From assembly GCA_005502915.1 (NCBI GenBank), contig SCMT01000015.1, forward strand, positions 1-64,000: a stretch of DNA of 64,000 bases, written 5' to 3'. Shown one piece after another: positions 51,301 to 61,479 of this stretch. Source of the stretch: Lysobacteraceae bacterium 2PB. GTDB taxonomy: Bacteria > Pseudomonadota > Gammaproteobacteria > Xanthomonadales > Xanthomonadaceae. How positions within the stretch are numbered: the stretch's first letter is position 1; each line of letters begins with the position of its first letter. The notes beneath the pieces were generated by a model that was not told the DNA's origin, did not search any database, and saw nothing but the letters and a program-made list of their open reading frames with translations. A program made the position numbers and the translations under genes.

Positions 51301-53298
51301 GGCTACGACCACAAGGGCATGGGCATCACCGCGCGCGGCGGTTGGGAGTCGGTCAAGCGCCACTTCCGTGCGCTCGGTCGCGATTGCCAGACGCAGGATT
51401 TCACCTGCGTCGGTGTCGGCGACATGTCCGGCGACGTGTTCGGCAACGGCATGCTGCTGTCGAAGCATATCCGCCTGGTCGCGGCCTTCGACCATCGCCA
51501 CATCTTCCTCGACCCGAACCCGGACTCGGCGATCTCGTTCAAGGAGCGCGAGCGCATGTTCAAGCTGCCGCGTTCGAGCTGGGAGGATTACGACAAGGCG
51601 CTGATCAGCAAGGGCGGTGGCGTGTTCCCGCGTTCGGCCAAGTCGATCCCGCTGTCGCCGGAAGTCAAGGCCGCGCTCGGCATCGCCGCCGACACGACCG
51701 CGATGAGCCCGATGGAGCTGATGAACGCGATCCTCAAGGCGCCGGTCGACCTGCTGTGGAACGGCGGCATCGGCACCTACGTCAAGGCGTCCAGCGAAAG
51801 CCATGCCGATGTCGGCGACCGCGCCAACAACGGCCTGCGCGTCAACGGCAACGAGTTGCGCTGCCGGATGGTGGGCGAGGGCGGCAACCTCGGCCTGACC
51901 CAGCTCGGCCGCATCGAGGCCGCGCTCAACGGCGTGCTGCTCAACACCGACTTCATCGACAACTCCGCCGGCGTCGACACCTCGGACCACGAGGTGAACA
52001 TCAAGATCCTGCTCAACGGCGAAGTGCAGAAGAAGAAGCTGTCGATGCCCGAGCGCAACAAGCTGCTCGCGGCGATGACCGACGAAGTCGCCGCGCTGGT
52101 GCTCAACGACAACTACCGCCAGAACCAGGCGCTGAGCCTGATGCAGCGCATGTCGCTCACCCGCCTGGGCTCGAAGCAGCACTTCATCAAGACCCTGGAA
52201 TCGCAGGGCCTGCTCGACCGCCAGATCGAGTTCCTGCCCAGCGACGCGGAGATCGCCGACCGCAAGTCGCGCCGCATCGGCCTGACCCGGCCGGAGCTGT
52301 CGGTGCTGCTGTCGTACTCGAAGATCGTGCTGTTCCAGCAGCTGCTCGATTCCGACGTGCCGGAAGACCCGTACCTGTCGAAGGAACTGGTCCGCTACTT
52401 CCCGCAGCCGCTGCAGCAGAAGTACGCGAAGTCGATGGAACAGCATCGCCTGAAGCGCGAGATCATCGCCACGGCGGTGACCAACTCGATGGTCAACCGC
52501 ATGGGCTCGACCTTCACCCTGCGCATGACCGAGGATTCCGGTCGCACGCCGGGCGAGGTCGCGAAGGCCTTCACCATCGCCCGCGAAACCCTCGACGCGC
52601 GCGAGCTGTGGGCGCAGATCGACGCGCTCGACGGCAAGGTGCCGGAGTCGGTCCAGGTCGACGCGCTGCAGACCATCTGGTCGCTGCTGCGTTCCATGAC
52701 CCGCTGGCTGCTTTCGCGTCCGGGCGCGATCCCGGCGATCACCGATGCGGTCGATCGCTACCACGGCGGTTTCCGCGAGATCCGCGCCGGTTCCGGCATC
52801 CTGCCGGCGTCGATGCGCCCCGCGTACGACGCCAGCTTCGAGGACTGGAAGGCCAAGGGCATGCCGGAGTCGCTGGCCAAGCAGCTCGCGGCGATTCCCT
52901 ACCTCGAATGGTGCTGCGACATCATCGAAGTGGCCCGCGCGCGCAAGCTCAAGCCGGTCGAAGTGGCGAAGGTCCATTTCCGCCTCGGCGAGGCCCTGCA
53001 GCTGCCGTGGCTGTACGCGCAGATCGATTCGCTCGCGGTCGACGGCCGCTGGCACGCGGTCGCGCGCGGCTCGCTGCGCGACGAACTCGCCACGCAGCAG
53101 CGCCTCCTGAGCATGCAGGTGCTCGCCACGCCGGGCGCGAACGCCGACGCCAAGGTCAAGTACTGGCTGGAACGCGACGATGCCGCGCTGCGCTTCACCC
53201 TCGGCATGCTCGCCGAAGTGGCTGCGCAGAAGTCGCTGGACTACCCGACCGCCTCGGTCGCGGTGCGTCGCCTGTCGATGCTGTCCGCCGAAGGCTGA
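48301..53298 (+). CDS. gdhB: Large NAD-specific glutamate dehydrogenase
   Basis: 1665 residues, the GDH-180 class typical of Pseudomonas and xanthomonads. A long N-terminal regulatory part with ACT-like regions precedes the catalytic core, with [32 protein letters not shown], the Lys-containing PVGSKGGFF, and the NAD-binding [15 protein letters not shown]. It deaminates glutamate to 2-oxoglutarate, feeding the TCA cycle encoded nearby. The ATG at 48301 is chosen over upstream in-frame codons, which encode no conserved sequence. A perfect 13-bp hairpin follows. Confidence 0.96.
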   Translation: MPMTKKASAPRTPTQRKQVRGESHASESRLLDPILDAIRKRAGKRGEADAVAFAGTFYQRLSEDELPAHSADAWAALAADFLEFARLRKPGTANVRLFNPVAAKHGWESTHTVLQIVNDDMPFLVDSVMMALAERGIGVHVLGHPILRVTRDKVGRITAVGEGAPESMMSLEIDRLSAADSAVIERAIRDVLGDVRGIVEDWPAMRERMLAITEDLGKRRMPVSDAMRAEAQAFLGWAAADHFTFLGYREYKVKKQGGEEVLAADPASGLGLLRGRESGKPRKVASLTAYTMQQAGHVDPLILTKTNSRATVHRPGYMDYIGVLSYDADGRPVAEQRFIGLYTSSAYTRRPWEIPLVRERHEAVMAKSGLAPTGHSWKALRHIVEKLPRDELFQSSEAELFELATGVLNLQERVRSKLFLRHDRYGRFYSVLAYIPRDRYNTEMRLRIEAMLREVLHADRVDSTIQLGDSPLAQLHMLARPRKDEIVEIDAAGLNARLAAIVRNWQDDLREVLVSRHGEERGLALANGFGRALTPAYIEKASAAIAADDVEQLAALTPDNDLRLSLYRDQDGGLRFKFYRLHDDIPLSDAMPMMENMGLRVISEHPFRIESAGTVAYIQDFEVETTRGDINVDDLDEDFEDAFAQIWRGNAENDGFNKLILAANLSWKQIAMLRAYCKYLLQIGVPFSQSYVEETFARYPILARLMAELFEARFDPATGKESKAEIKAGADSIRKQLTAIAAGDAAVLAAVEPVIAARAAKREAQLEATRTAITTLLDRVSSLDEDRILRSFVGVIEATLRTNYYITYRSGRYRNGLRADGGPADYLSFKFDTSKVPDLPKPRPYREIFVCGPRVEGVHLRFGPVARGGLRWSDRREDFRTEVLGLVKAQMVKNTVIVPVGSKGGFFCKQLPDPSVDRDAWFSEGVACYKRFINGLLDITDNIVGGKIVPPDEVVRHDGDDPYLVVAADKGTATFSDIANGIANAHGFWLDDAFASGGSVGYDHKGMGITARGGWESVKRHFRALGRDCQTQDFTCVGVGDMSGDVFGNGMLLSKHIRLVAAFDHRHIFLDPNPDSAISFKERERMFKLPRSSWEDYDKALISKGGGVFPRSAKSIPLSPEVKAALGIAADTTAMSPMELMNAILKAPVDLLWNGGIGTYVKASSESHADVGDRANNGLRVNGNELRCRMVGEGGNLGLTQLGRIEAALNGVLLNTDFIDNSAGVDTSDHEVNIKILLNGEVQKKKLSMPERNKLLAAMTDEVAALVLNDNYRQNQALSLMQRMSLTRLGSKQHFIKTLESQGLLDRQIEFLPSDAEIADRKSRRIGLTRPELSVLLSYSKIVLFQQLLDSDVPEDPYLSKELVRYFPQPLQQKYAKSMEQHRLKREIIATAVTNSMVNRMGSTFTLRMTEDSGRTPGEVAKAFTIARETLDARELWAQIDALDGKVPESVQVDALQTIWSLLRSMTRWLLSRPGAIPAITDAVDRYHGGFREIRAGSGILPASMRPAYDASFEDWKAKGMPESLAKQLAAIPYLEWCCDIIEVARARKLKPVEVAKVHFRLGEALQLPWLYAQIDSLAVDGRWHAVARGSLRDELATQQRLLSMQVLATPGANADAKVKYWLERDDAALRFTLGMLAEVAAQKSLDYPTASVAVRRLSMLSAEG

Positions 53299-53320
53299 CC
53301 GCCTCGCCCTTGCTGTGCGC

Positions 53321-53350
53321 CGAACGGCCCCGGGAAACCGGGGCCGTTCG
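53321..53350 (+). terminator. Strong hairpin after gdhB
   Basis: CGAACGGCCCCGG-GAAA-CCGGGGCCGTTCG: a perfect 13-bp stem closed by a GAAA tetraloop, 22 bases after the stop. No T-tract. Confidence 0.7.
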
Positions 53351-53453
53351 CATGTCGGGCCATGCGCGGCAGGGCAGGGGAGCGACCTGCCATCGCCGCA
53401 ACGATCCGCTATCCTCGCGCTTGCGGGATGGACCCGCCGGACAGGACGCACCC

Positions 53454-54221
53454 GTGGCCCAGCAGCGCATCGCCTTCCTCGCCAGCCCCAGCCCCGACGC
53501 CCAGCAGGCGCTGGCGGCCATGACCGCGCGCCATGGGCAGTGCGCACCGGCCGATGCCGACATCCTCTGTCCGCTCGGCGGCGACGGTTTCATGCTGCAG
53601 ACCCTGCACCGCCACGGCGGCCTCGGCATCCCGGTGTACGGCATGAAGCTCGGCACCGTCGGTTTCCTGATGAACCACTTCGTCGAGGACGGCCTGCTCG
53701 AACGCCTCGCCGCCGCCGAACCCGCGAAGCTGCGCCCGCTGGAGATGTCCGCGCAGACCGAATCCGGCGCCACCGTCACCTCGCTCGCGTACAACGAAGT
53801 CTCGCTGCTGCGCCAGACCCGCCAGGCCGCGCACATCTCGATCGAGCTGAACGACCAGACCCGCCTCGACGAACTCATCTGCGACGGCGCGATGGTCGCC
53901 ACGCCCGCCGGCAGCACCGCGTACAACTATTCCGCCGGCGGCCCGATCCTGCCGCTGGGATGCGGCGTCGTCGCGCTCACCCCGATCGCCCCGTTCCGCC
54001 CACGTCGCTGGCGCGGCGCACTGCTCAAGGCCGACACCGAAGTCCGCTTCCGCGTCCTCGACCCCTACAAGCGCCCGGTCAGCGCCACCGCCGACTCCCA
54101 TGAAGTTCGCGACGTCGTCGAAGTCGCCATCCGCGAATCCCGCGACCGCATGGTCACCCTGCTGTTCGATCCGGAACACAACCTGGAAGAGCGGATCTTG
54201 AGCGAGCAGTTCGTGGCGTGA
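53454..54221 (+). CDS. nadK: NAD kinase
   Basis: 255 residues from a GTG. The ATP-binding LGGDGFML (42-49), YNEVSLLR, and the NAD-binding [22 protein letters not shown] are all conserved. It phosphorylates NAD to NADP. AGGAC stands upstream. It is separated from gdhB by the strong hairpin, so it probably has its own promoter. Confidence 0.95.
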   Translation: MAQQRIAFLASPSPDAQQALAAMTARHGQCAPADADILCPLGGDGFMLQTLHRHGGLGIPVYGMKLGTVGFLMNHFVEDGLLERLAAAEPAKLRPLEMSAQTESGATVTSLAYNEVSLLRQTRQAAHISIELNDQTRLDELICDGAMVATPAGSTAYNYSAGGPILPLGCGVVALTPIAPFRPRRWRGALLKADTEVRFRVLDPYKRPVSATADSHEVRDVVEVAIRESRDRMVTLLFDPEHNLEERILSEQFVA

Positions 54222-54404
54222 GTCCGGTGCATGCAGATACGCTTCGGTATTGATTTGCGCCGCTCGTCAGCGAAGGTACGATTTGCATGCGTGATCTCTG
54301 GCATTGAGACCGGACCTACGTAGAATCCCGATCCTCTGGGGATTCGTTCCATCCGAAAACACGGCTGCCAATCCGGGCAGCGTTTCCATTTCTTTCAGGT
54401 CACC

Positions 54405-57400
54405 ATGAAGAAACTTTTTTCGCAGTCCACGATTCGGCCATGCATCGCCCGGGGCCTGGTGTTCCTCGCCGCCATGCTGCTGCCTGCAGGCTCTGCGCTG
54501 GCATCCAAAGGCGTGTGGGAAGAGTACGAGAAGCTGATCAAGGCGGCGGAAACAGTCGGCACGGTCGGCCCCGACCAGTTCGGCGAGCAGATCAACTTCC
54601 AGCGTGGCGGTTTCAGCCTGCGGGTGACCGACGTCAGTATTCCGGGCAACAACGCACTGCCGGTCGCGTTCTCGCGCAGCTTCGTCACCAAGACGGCTGG
54701 TGGTGCGATGAAGGGCACGACGCCGCAGCAGAATGCGCGCGACGGCGCGCTTGCCGACTGGGAAATTGATCTGCCATTCGTTGGTGGGGTGTATCCGGTC
54801 CAGACAGGATGGGTCAGTGGCAATACGTTGAGTGGCTCGCGTTGCTCGGCGGGAGTCGGCGGACCCTCCGTCAGCGTGAATTTGAGTACTTTCGATTACT
54901 ACGAGTATTCGAGCGGCGTGCGTATCAACATTCCCGGTGTTGGTAACTCGGCGCTGTTGAATCCTGCCGCCACGACGTCGCGCCCAACGGCTGGTACCCG
55001 ATGGATCACGAATGGCTGGACGGCGATCAACTGTCTCGCGACCACCAAGAATGGGAGTGGCGAGGGATTCATCGCAACAACGCCCGATGGCACGCGCTAC
55101 TGGTTCGACTGGATGGCGATGGCGCAGGAGCAGGATCTGACGAAATCGCGTATTGAAGGCAGTGTGTGGTGGGGAACGATCCGTACGGTCTACGATCACT
55201 TGCCCCGAGGACGGTTTGGGCTTTATGCCACCCGTGTTGAAGATCGCTTCGGCAATTGGGTGACCTATACGTACAGCAATGCGGCCAACGCGCCTGTCCG
55301 CTTGAGTCAGATCCAATCTAGCGATGGCCGACTCATCACGGTGACCCACAATGCGAATGGTCACGTACAGGCCGTCAGCACCAACGGGCGGACATGGACG
55401 TACGGTTATACCGGGAGCGGCATCGCGGGAACCTCTCTGAGCTCGGTCACGCTGCCCGATGGCACGGCCTGGGCCTTGTCTTTGCATAACTTCCAGAGTC
55501 TGCTGGTTCGCTACTACCAGGGCGAACCCGGCGAATTCTGGCGCAACTGCACCAACCCTGGCGATATCGTCGAGAACACCTATGTTGGTACCGTGAAGCA
55601 CCCCTCGGGAGCAACGGCGGAATACTCTCTTTTTCCGACACGGCAACGCCGTCACGGCATCAACTACGCCAGCAACTGCGCCATCGGCGATCCAGACAAT
55701 CCGAATGACGATACCGAATGGTATCCCTCGGCCTGGGACAGCTATGCGATCGTCAAGAAGCGCGTCTTCGGCTCCGGCATCCCGACACAGGAATGGAATT
55801 ACGCATACGAAGAGGGCGATCGCACCATCGTGACAGGGCCGGGCGACTACACCCGCTATACCTACGGCAACACCTTCAAGGTGAACGAAGGCAAGCTGTT
55901 GACGGTGGAGCGCGGCGCCTCCGCCACCAGCATCCTGCATCGCGAGGACTACACCTACGAGCTGGCGCAGAGCGGTATGCCTTATCCCACCCCGATCGGT
56001 ACATCGCCCAATCCGCGCACCGATGATTTCGTCGAGGAGTACCTGCTGCCGCAGAAGAGCAGGGTCGTGACCCGGGACTCGGCCACATTCTCCTCGCAGG
56101 TGCAGCAGTACGACGCATTCGGCAGGCCGCTCCGCGCGGTCCGCTGGAGCAGCCTGGGTCCGACGCGCGATGACGTGCTCAGCTACTACAACAATCTCGA
56201 CCTCTGGGTCATCGGCCTGCCCGAGCGCAGCTACAACGTCGACACAGGTGGGATGATCGAATTCGAGAACAGCTACAACACCTTGGGCCAACTGGTCTGG
56301 AGCAAACAGTTCGGCAAATTGCAGCATTCCTTGACTTATCACGCCGACGGCACCATCGCGACGGTGACCGACGGGCGCGGCAACGTGACCCACTTGTCCG
56401 ACTGGAAGCGCGGCATCCCTGGATTGATCAAGTACCCCGGCACGAACGAGGCGCCCGCCGGCGCAACCGAATCCGCCGTGATCGACCCCAATGGTTGGAT
56501 CACCGCCGTCACCAGCGAGATCGGTGCTGTGACCGGCTACGGCTATGACGCGATGGGCCGTCTCGCCAGCATCGTGCAGCCGACCGGCGATGCCGTGGCT
56601 TCGCCATCTTCGGGTGGCAACTACTACAACACGCTTCGCAACTTCCGACCGTTGGTGGCGGCCGACTGGAAACCGGCCGGCGTCGTCGACGGCCAGTGGC
56701 GCCTCTATGAAGAAACCGGCAACCGCGCCACGATCACCTACATGGATGCCCTGTGGCGTCCCGTCCTCAAGCACGAGTACGACGCGCAGAACGTGGCGGC
56801 CACGCTGCGCGCATCGAAGACCACCTATGACAGCAGTGGCCGCGTCAGCTTCCAGTCCTATCCCTCCTCGAACACCATCCCGGGCGATACCGGTACGCGC
56901 ACCTTCTACGATTCGCTTGATCGCGTCACGCGCGTCGAACAGGACAGCGAGCATGGTGTGCTCGCCACAACGACCCAGTACCTGGTCGGCCTGAAGACCC
57001 TTGTCACCAACCCGAAGGGGTTCAGCACCACGACCAGCTTCACCGGGTGGGACGAACCGAGCTACGACTACCCGGTGCTGAGCGAACAGCCGGAAGGCAA
57101 GGTCATCCAGATCGGCCGCCACCTGCAATTCGGCTGGCCGCTGCAGCTGACGCAACGCAACGCAGCGAACACGTTGTCGTCCACGCGTCGCTACGTATAT
57201 GACGGCAATGCCCAGTTGTGCAAGACCATCGAGCCGGAAACCGGCGTGACCGTGATGGGCTACGACGGAGCAGGCAATCTCGAATGGCAGGCCGCAGGCC
57301 TGGATGCAGGCTCTGGCAGTTTCAACTCGACGATCGACTGCCAGCACGTGGCCGCCTATGGGGCCGGGCGCACGGTCACACGCAGCTATGATCCACGCAA

Positions 57401-59351
57401 TCGCCTCACCCACCTGACCTTCCCGAATGGTCTCGGTAACCAGATCTGGACCTACGAGAAGGACAACCTGCCGAAGAGCGTCACGGCGTACAACGATGCC
57501 GGCAATACGACCCCGGTCGTCACTACGTATACCTACAACAACCGTCGCCTGCTCGTCGGCGAAACGCTGGCGCAGCCGGGCTGGTACTCGTGGTCGGTCG
57601 GTTATGCCTACGACGGTTACGGGCATCTTTCCACCCAGACGTACCCGACTGGCCTTGTGGTCGATTACGCGCCGAACCCGCTGGGGCAGCCGACCAAGGC
57701 CGGTACCTATGCCTCCGGTGCGCAGTACTACCCGAATGGTGCGCTGAAGCAGTTCACCTACGGCAACGGCATCGTGCATACCATGACGCAGAATGCTCGG
57801 CAGTTGCCCGACCGCACGATCAGCAGCGGCGGTGTGCTCGATTTCCAGAACTTCTATGACGCCAATGGCAACGTCGAACACATCGCGAATCGTCTCGTCG
57901 AAGGATATGACCTTCGCGACCGCTGGATGCAATACGACCAGCTGGATCGACTGACGGCCGCAGGCTCGGGCAGCTTCGGCGGCGACCACTGGCACAGAAT
58001 GACCTACGATGCTCTGGACAACCTCAAGTCCTGGAAGCTCGCCGGCGTCAAGGACTATGCGGAGTACGTCTACGACGCGCAGAACCATCGTCTGACCAGC
58101 ATTCGCAATACCGCTGGCGCGACGGTGGTGGGCTTTGCCTATGATCCGCAGGGTAATGTGCAGAACAAGAATGGACAGATCCACGATTTCGATTTCGGAA
58201 ATCGCTTGCGCGCTGTCGTAAACAAGGAAGCGTATCGTTACGACGGCCTCGGGCGGCGCGTGATGAACTGGCGCCCGCCCACCGCCGCAGCGCCTAATGG
58301 CAGCCTGTCCTTCTCGCTGTACACCCAGTCGGGCCAGATCGTCTACGAAGAGGATTACCACAGCTCGCCGACCACCGCGAAGGAGCACGTCTATCTCGCC
58401 GGCAGCATCATCGCCACGCGCGAGAACAAGTGGGGCGTTTCGCAGGAAGTGAAGTACCAGCACACCGACGCCCTCGGCAGTCCGGTGGCGGTAACCAATG
58501 CCTCCGGTCAGGTCATCGAGCGCATGGACTACGAGCCCTGGGGCGCGATCATCGGCAAGCCGAACCACAGCGGCATCGGCTACACCGGGCACGTGATGGA
58601 TGCTGCGACCGGGCTGACGTACATGCAGCAGCGGTATTACGATCAGTCGGTGGGGCGGTTTTTGAGTGTGGATCCGGTGACGGCTAGCTCGGGGACTGGT
58701 GCGAATTTCAATCGGTATTGGTACGGGAATGACAATCCGTACAAGTTTGTGGATCCGGATGGGCGGTTGGCTTGCACACTTGGGAAAAACTGTGTAATCA
58801 ATCCGTTTGAGACTGATCCATTTAAAAGATTTGCGTTGCAAGCAGGCGCCGCGAGACCGCCTCGTCGCACTGGACCTGGTCGTACTTCAAGGTACGACGT
58901 GCAGTCGACTTCTGAAGCAGTTCACACCGTTCAGGGTCGCTATATGGAGAGAGAGATACATCGCCTTGAGCCGGGGCGACCGCTTCCACAGTTTATCGGC
59001 CCGCCTGGAGGGGCAGCTTATAATCAAGTCACGACAAGCGTTTTGAGTAGAGAAATATCTACTATACGTGGAGAAAGAGGAAGCATTTTGCAGCGCGCAG
59101 TCATTGATGGTCAGTTAAACATGACGCAGACTGTTTCTCGGCAATTGAGTGGGAGTCGTTCTTTTATTCCAGTTCAGTCGATAATTGAGACAATTAGTAA
59201 TGGCTCCAGGCGAAATGATCCCAAAGGAGTTCCTGGTCGATCAATGTTCACGTCTCCAGCCTCCTTTAACGGTTCCAATGGAACATTGGAGGTTCTTGTG
59301 AATGTGCCAACAGGTCAAATTCAACATGTCCTTTATCGGAGTAGCCCATGA
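54405..59351 (+). CDS. Sec-exported RHS/YD-repeat protein with C-terminal toxin-like domain
   Basis: 1648 residues. A Sec signal peptide (FLAAMLLPAGSALA, cleavage about 33) replaces the PAAR or T6SS adaptor seen in many RHS proteins. YD repeats (YDAMGRL, YDSSGRV, YDPQGNV, YDGLGRR) fill about 280-1380, and the RHS core ends with YMQQRYYDQSVGRFLSVDP and DPDGR (about 1450). The ~193-residue C terminus is AT-richer and unlike the core; its end (PVQSIIETISNG, DPKGVPG, GTLEVLVNVPTGQIQHVLYR) resembles small RNase-fold CdiA/RHS toxins by eye. The immunity gene overlaps the stop by four bases. RHS shells enclose such toxins and release them into competing cells; the export route here is unproven. Confidence 0.9.
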   Translation: MKKLFSQSTIRPCIARGLVFLAAMLLPAGSALASKGVWEEYEKLIKAAETVGTVGPDQFGEQINFQRGGFSLRVTDVSIPGNNALPVAFSRSFVTKTAGGAMKGTTPQQNARDGALADWEIDLPFVGGVYPVQTGWVSGNTLSGSRCSAGVGGPSVSVNLSTFDYYEYSSGVRINIPGVGNSALLNPAATTSRPTAGTRWITNGWTAINCLATTKNGSGEGFIATTPDGTRYWFDWMAMAQEQDLTKSRIEGSVWWGTIRTVYDHLPRGRFGLYATRVEDRFGNWVTYTYSNAANAPVRLSQIQSSDGRLITVTHNANGHVQAVSTNGRTWTYGYTGSGIAGTSLSSVTLPDGTAWALSLHNFQSLLVRYYQGEPGEFWRNCTNPGDIVENTYVGTVKHPSGATAEYSLFPTRQRRHGINYASNCAIGDPDNPNDDTEWYPSAWDSYAIVKKRVFGSGIPTQEWNYAYEEGDRTIVTGPGDYTRYTYGNTFKVNEGKLLTVERGASATSILHREDYTYELAQSGMPYPTPIGTSPNPRTDDFVEEYLLPQKSRVVTRDSATFSSQVQQYDAFGRPLRAVRWSSLGPTRDDVLSYYNNLDLWVIGLPERSYNVDTGGMIEFENSYNTLGQLVWSKQFGKLQHSLTYHADGTIATVTDGRGNVTHLSDWKRGIPGLIKYPGTNEAPAGATESAVIDPNGWITAVTSEIGAVTGYGYDAMGRLASIVQPTGDAVASPSSGGNYYNTLRNFRPLVAADWKPAGVVDGQWRLYEETGNRATITYMDALWRPVLKHEYDAQNVAATLRASKTTYDSSGRVSFQSYPSSNTIPGDTGTRTFYDSLDRVTRVEQDSEHGVLATTTQYLVGLKTLVTNPKGFSTTTSFTGWDEPSYDYPVLSEQPEGKVIQIGRHLQFGWPLQLTQRNAANTLSSTRRYVYDGNAQLCKTIEPETGVTVMGYDGAGNLEWQAAGLDAGSGSFNSTIDCQHVAAYGAGRTVTRSYDPRNRLTHLTFPNGLGNQIWTYEKDNLPKSVTAYNDAGNTTPVVTTYTYNNRRLLVGETLAQPGWYSWSVGYAYDGYGHLSTQTYPTGLVVDYAPNPLGQPTKAGTYASGAQYYPNGALKQFTYGNGIVHTMTQNARQLPDRTISSGGVLDFQNFYDANGNVEHIANRLVEGYDLRDRWMQYDQLDRLTAAGSGSFGGDHWHRMTYDALDNLKSWKLAGVKDYAEYVYDAQNHRLTSIRNTAGATVVGFAYDPQGNVQNKNGQIHDFDFGNRLRAVVNKEAYRYDGLGRRVMNWRPPTAAAPNGSLSFSLYTQSGQIVYEEDYHSSPTTAKEHVYLAGSIIATRENKWGVSQEVKYQHTDALGSPVAVTNASGQVIERMDYEPWGAIIGKPNHSGIGYTGHVMDAATGLTYMQQRYYDQSVGRFLSVDPVTASSGTGANFNRYWYGNDNPYKFVDPDGRLACTLGKNCVINPFETDPFKRFALQAGAARPPRRTGPGRTSRYDVQSTSEAVHTVQGRYMEREIHRLEPGRPLPQFIGPPGGAAYNQVTTSVLSREISTIRGERGSILQRAVIDGQLNMTQTVSRQLSGSRSFIPVQSIIETISNGSRRNDPKGVPGRSMFTSPASFNGSNGTLEVLVNVPTGQIQHVLYRSSP

Positions 59352-59650
59352 AAATTTTGGGAAAGGATAGGCTCTTTGAATTGATAGATAAATTCCTTGC
59401 CGAAATAATTAGCGCCGAAGAATTTTGCAATGAGTTTGAAAAGGCATTCAACTTCGAAGTCAAAAAATCAGAGCTATCGCCTCTGGAGCTTATTGTTTTT
59501 GGTGAAATTTTTGATAAGGCTGTCTGGTACTCCTCATTTGAAGACGAGAGAATAAGTATTCCTGGTTATCTAGGCGAAGCTGAGATAAAAGCATCCGTAC
59601 AAGCTTCCATTGGAAAGCTGGGGTCAGGGACGACTTTTCGTGATGGCTGA
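59348..59650 (+). CDS. Immunity protein, colicin-D-immunity-like
   Basis: 100 residues, acidic and helical. FIxxFL...ISAEEFCNEFEKAFN, LSPLELIVFGEIFDKAVWYS, ISIPGYLGEAEIKASV follow the pattern of the colicin D immunity family. Its ATG overlaps the RHS stop codon (ATGA, 59348-59351) with GGAG inside the toxin reading frame. The AT-rich composition matches the toxin domain, not the chromosome. It should neutralise the adjoining toxin; if the family call holds, the toxin may be a tRNA-cleaving RNase. Confidence 0.75.
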   Translation: MKILGKDRLFELIDKFLAEIISAEEFCNEFEKAFNFEVKKSELSPLELIVFGEIFDKAVWYSSFEDERISIPGYLGEAEIKASVQASIGKLGSGTTFRDG

Positions 59651-59673
59651 TAAAGCTGGGGTGTACAAGCGCC

Positions 59674-59786
59674 TAGGGTGGGCTTCAAGCCAACCGCTTT
59701 ATCAATGATGCGGCGGTAACAATCGGTTTCGATCATTGTTCGCCGCCGCGTCGTTGTTGCAATGGTGGGCAAAATGCCCACCCTAC
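59674..59786. repeat. Inverted pair of TAGGGTGGGC palindromic elements
   Basis: TAGGGTGGGCTTCAAGCC lies at 59674-59691. GGTGGGC-AAAAT-GCCCACC-CTAC lies at 59764-59786, so its minus strand reads GTAGGGTGGGC. They face each other and differ in core from the 7366 pair but keep the TAG/GTAG head plus stem-loop design. Between them, CAATGAT and ATCATTG plus CGGCGG/CGCCGCCG segments could fold into a longer imperfect hairpin. The 194-base gap has no other gene. Confidence 0.55.
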
Positions 59787-59831
59787 GTTGTCGTGAAATC
59801 ATGGGTCTCCGGCCGGGGGCGGGGCGCCGGC

Positions 59832-59837
59832 TATAAT
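59832..59837 (+). promoter_or_regulatory. -10 box immediately before the radical SAM gene
   Basis: TATAAT ends seven bases before the ATG at 59845, and only C residues lie between. The predicted transcript start coincides with the start codon, so the mRNA would be leaderless. Confidence 0.55.
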
Positions 59838-59844
59838 CCCCCCC

Positions 59845-61374
59845 ATGCCCGACATCCTCCTCGCGACCCTCAATGCCCGGTATTCCCATGCGTCGCTGGG
59901 GCTGCGCTACCTGCGCGCCAACCTGGGCGAGTTGCGGGAGCGGTCGGCGATCCTGGAGTTCGTGATCGGGCAGAAGACCGAGGAGATCGTCGAGAAGATC
60001 CTGGCGCAGCGGCCGAGGGTGCTGGGACTGGGCGTGTACATCTGGAACGTGGAGGAGAGCACGCGGCTGGTGGCGCAGCTGAAGACGGTGGCGCCGGAGA
60101 TCCAGATCGTGCTCGGCGGTCCGGAGGTGAGTTACGAGGTTAACGAGCAGCGGATCTGCGCGCTGGCCGATTACGTGATCACCGGCTGGGGCGACGTGAC
60201 CTTCGCCGAGGTGGCGGGGCAGCTGCTGCGTGGCGAGACGCCGCATGCGCGGATCATCCCGGGGCGTCAGGCGGAGCTGAAGGACCTGGTGCTGCCCTAC
60301 GACGAATACACCGAGGAGGACGTCCGCCAGCGGCATCTGTACGTCGAGGCTTCGCGCGGGTGCCCGTTCAAGTGCGAGTTCTGCCTGTCCTCGCTGGACA
60401 AGACCGCGTGGCCGTTCGAGCTGCAGCGGTTCATGGATTCGATGGAAACGCTGTACGCGCGCGGCGTGCGCCAGTTCAAGTTCGTCGACCGCACCTTCAA
60501 CCTGAAGGTCGATACCTCGCTGGCCATCCTCGATTTCTTCCTCGCGAAGATCGAATCGGCGCCGGACGATCCACCGTTCGTGCATTTCGAGCTGATCCCG
60601 GACCATCTGCCGGAGCGGCTGAAGGACGCGATCGCGAAATTCCCCGACGGCACGCTGCAGTTCGAGATCGGCATCCAGACCTTCGATCCCGAGGTGCAGA
60701 CCCGCATCTCGCGCAGGCAGAACGACGAGAAGGCCGCCGCGAACCTCGTCTGGCTGCGCGAGCACTCGCGCGCGCACCTGCACGTGGACCTGATCGCGGG
60801 CCTGCCGGGCGAGACCGTCGAGAGCTTCGCGCGCGGCTTCGACAAGCTGGTCGCGCTGGCGCCGCACGAGATCCAGTTCGGCATCCTCAAGCGCCTTCGC
60901 GGCGCACCGGTCGCGCGGCACACGCATGCGCACGACCTGCGTTTCAATCCCGATCCGCCGTACAACATCCTCAGCACCGACGTCATCGATTTCGCGACCA
61001 TGCAGCGCCTCTCGCGCTTCGCGCGCTACTGGGACATGGTCGCCAATGCGGGGCGCTATCCGCGGACGTTGCCACTGCTGCTCGGCGATGCGCCGTTCCA
61101 CCGCTTCCTGGCCTTCAGCGACTGGCTCTACGCGCGCATCGGCCAGACTCACGCCATCGCCCACGAGCGGATGGTGCATGCGCTGCAGTTGTTCCTGACC
61201 ACCGAAGCCGGCGTGGCCGAGGACATCGCCAACCGCGCCCTGATCGACGATTACCGGGGGCAGGGCGGTCGCTCGCGATTGGCTTTCGAGGACCCGGATG
61301 CCGAGCTGCCCGTGCCGGTGCCGAAGAAGAAACGGGCAACGCCGCCACGACAGGCGCGACATCTCGCTGGTTGA
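59845..61374 (+). CDS. B12-binding-domain radical SAM protein (DUF4080 type)
   Basis: 509 residues. N-terminal cobalamin-binding Rossmann domain (LLATLNARYSHASLGLRYL, VLGGPEVSYE), then a radical SAM barrel with the 4Fe-4S motif CPFKCEFC (Cys173, Cys177, Cys180), and a C-terminal DUF4080-like region. The basic tail PVPKKKRATPPRQ is probably disordered. Substrate unknown; relatives act in methylthiolation, porphyrin or hopanoid modification. No ribosome site precedes the ATG; a TATAAT seven bases upstream suggests leaderless translation. Confidence 0.9.
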   Translation: MPDILLATLNARYSHASLGLRYLRANLGELRERSAILEFVIGQKTEEIVEKILAQRPRVLGLGVYIWNVEESTRLVAQLKTVAPEIQIVLGGPEVSYEVNEQRICALADYVITGWGDVTFAEVAGQLLRGETPHARIIPGRQAELKDLVLPYDEYTEEDVRQRHLYVEASRGCPFKCEFCLSSLDKTAWPFELQRFMDSMETLYARGVRQFKFVDRTFNLKVDTSLAILDFFLAKIESAPDDPPFVHFELIPDHLPERLKDAIAKFPDGTLQFEIGIQTFDPEVQTRISRRQNDEKAAANLVWLREHSRAHLHVDLIAGLPGETVESFARGFDKLVALAPHEIQFGILKRLRGAPVARHTHAHDLRFNPDPPYNILSTDVIDFATMQRLSRFARYWDMVANAGRYPRTLPLLLGDAPFHRFLAFSDWLYARIGQTHAIAHERMVHALQLFLTTEAGVAEDIANRALIDDYRGQGGRSRLAFEDPDAELPVPVPKKKRATPPRQARHLAG

Positions 61375-61479
61375 CCGGTCCGCTGTCCTGCGGGATAGCA
61401 GCTTGACCGCTGCGAGGCGCTTGCCATCGCCATGCTCGACTTGCCATGATCCGGGTTCACTATATCTGGGGAGAATGAG

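Noticed and set aside
51342-53453. Coding sequence upstream of nadK in the same frame
   Set aside because: This frame overlaps gdhB out of register and reads as Arg/Gly/Pro-rich shadow; conserved NAD kinase sequence starts at the GTG at 53454.
54267-58841. A 1524-codon minus-strand open frame opposite the RHS gene
   Set aside because: It mirrors the YD repeats in antisense, has no recognisable motif or ribosome site, and ends where the AT-rich region begins.
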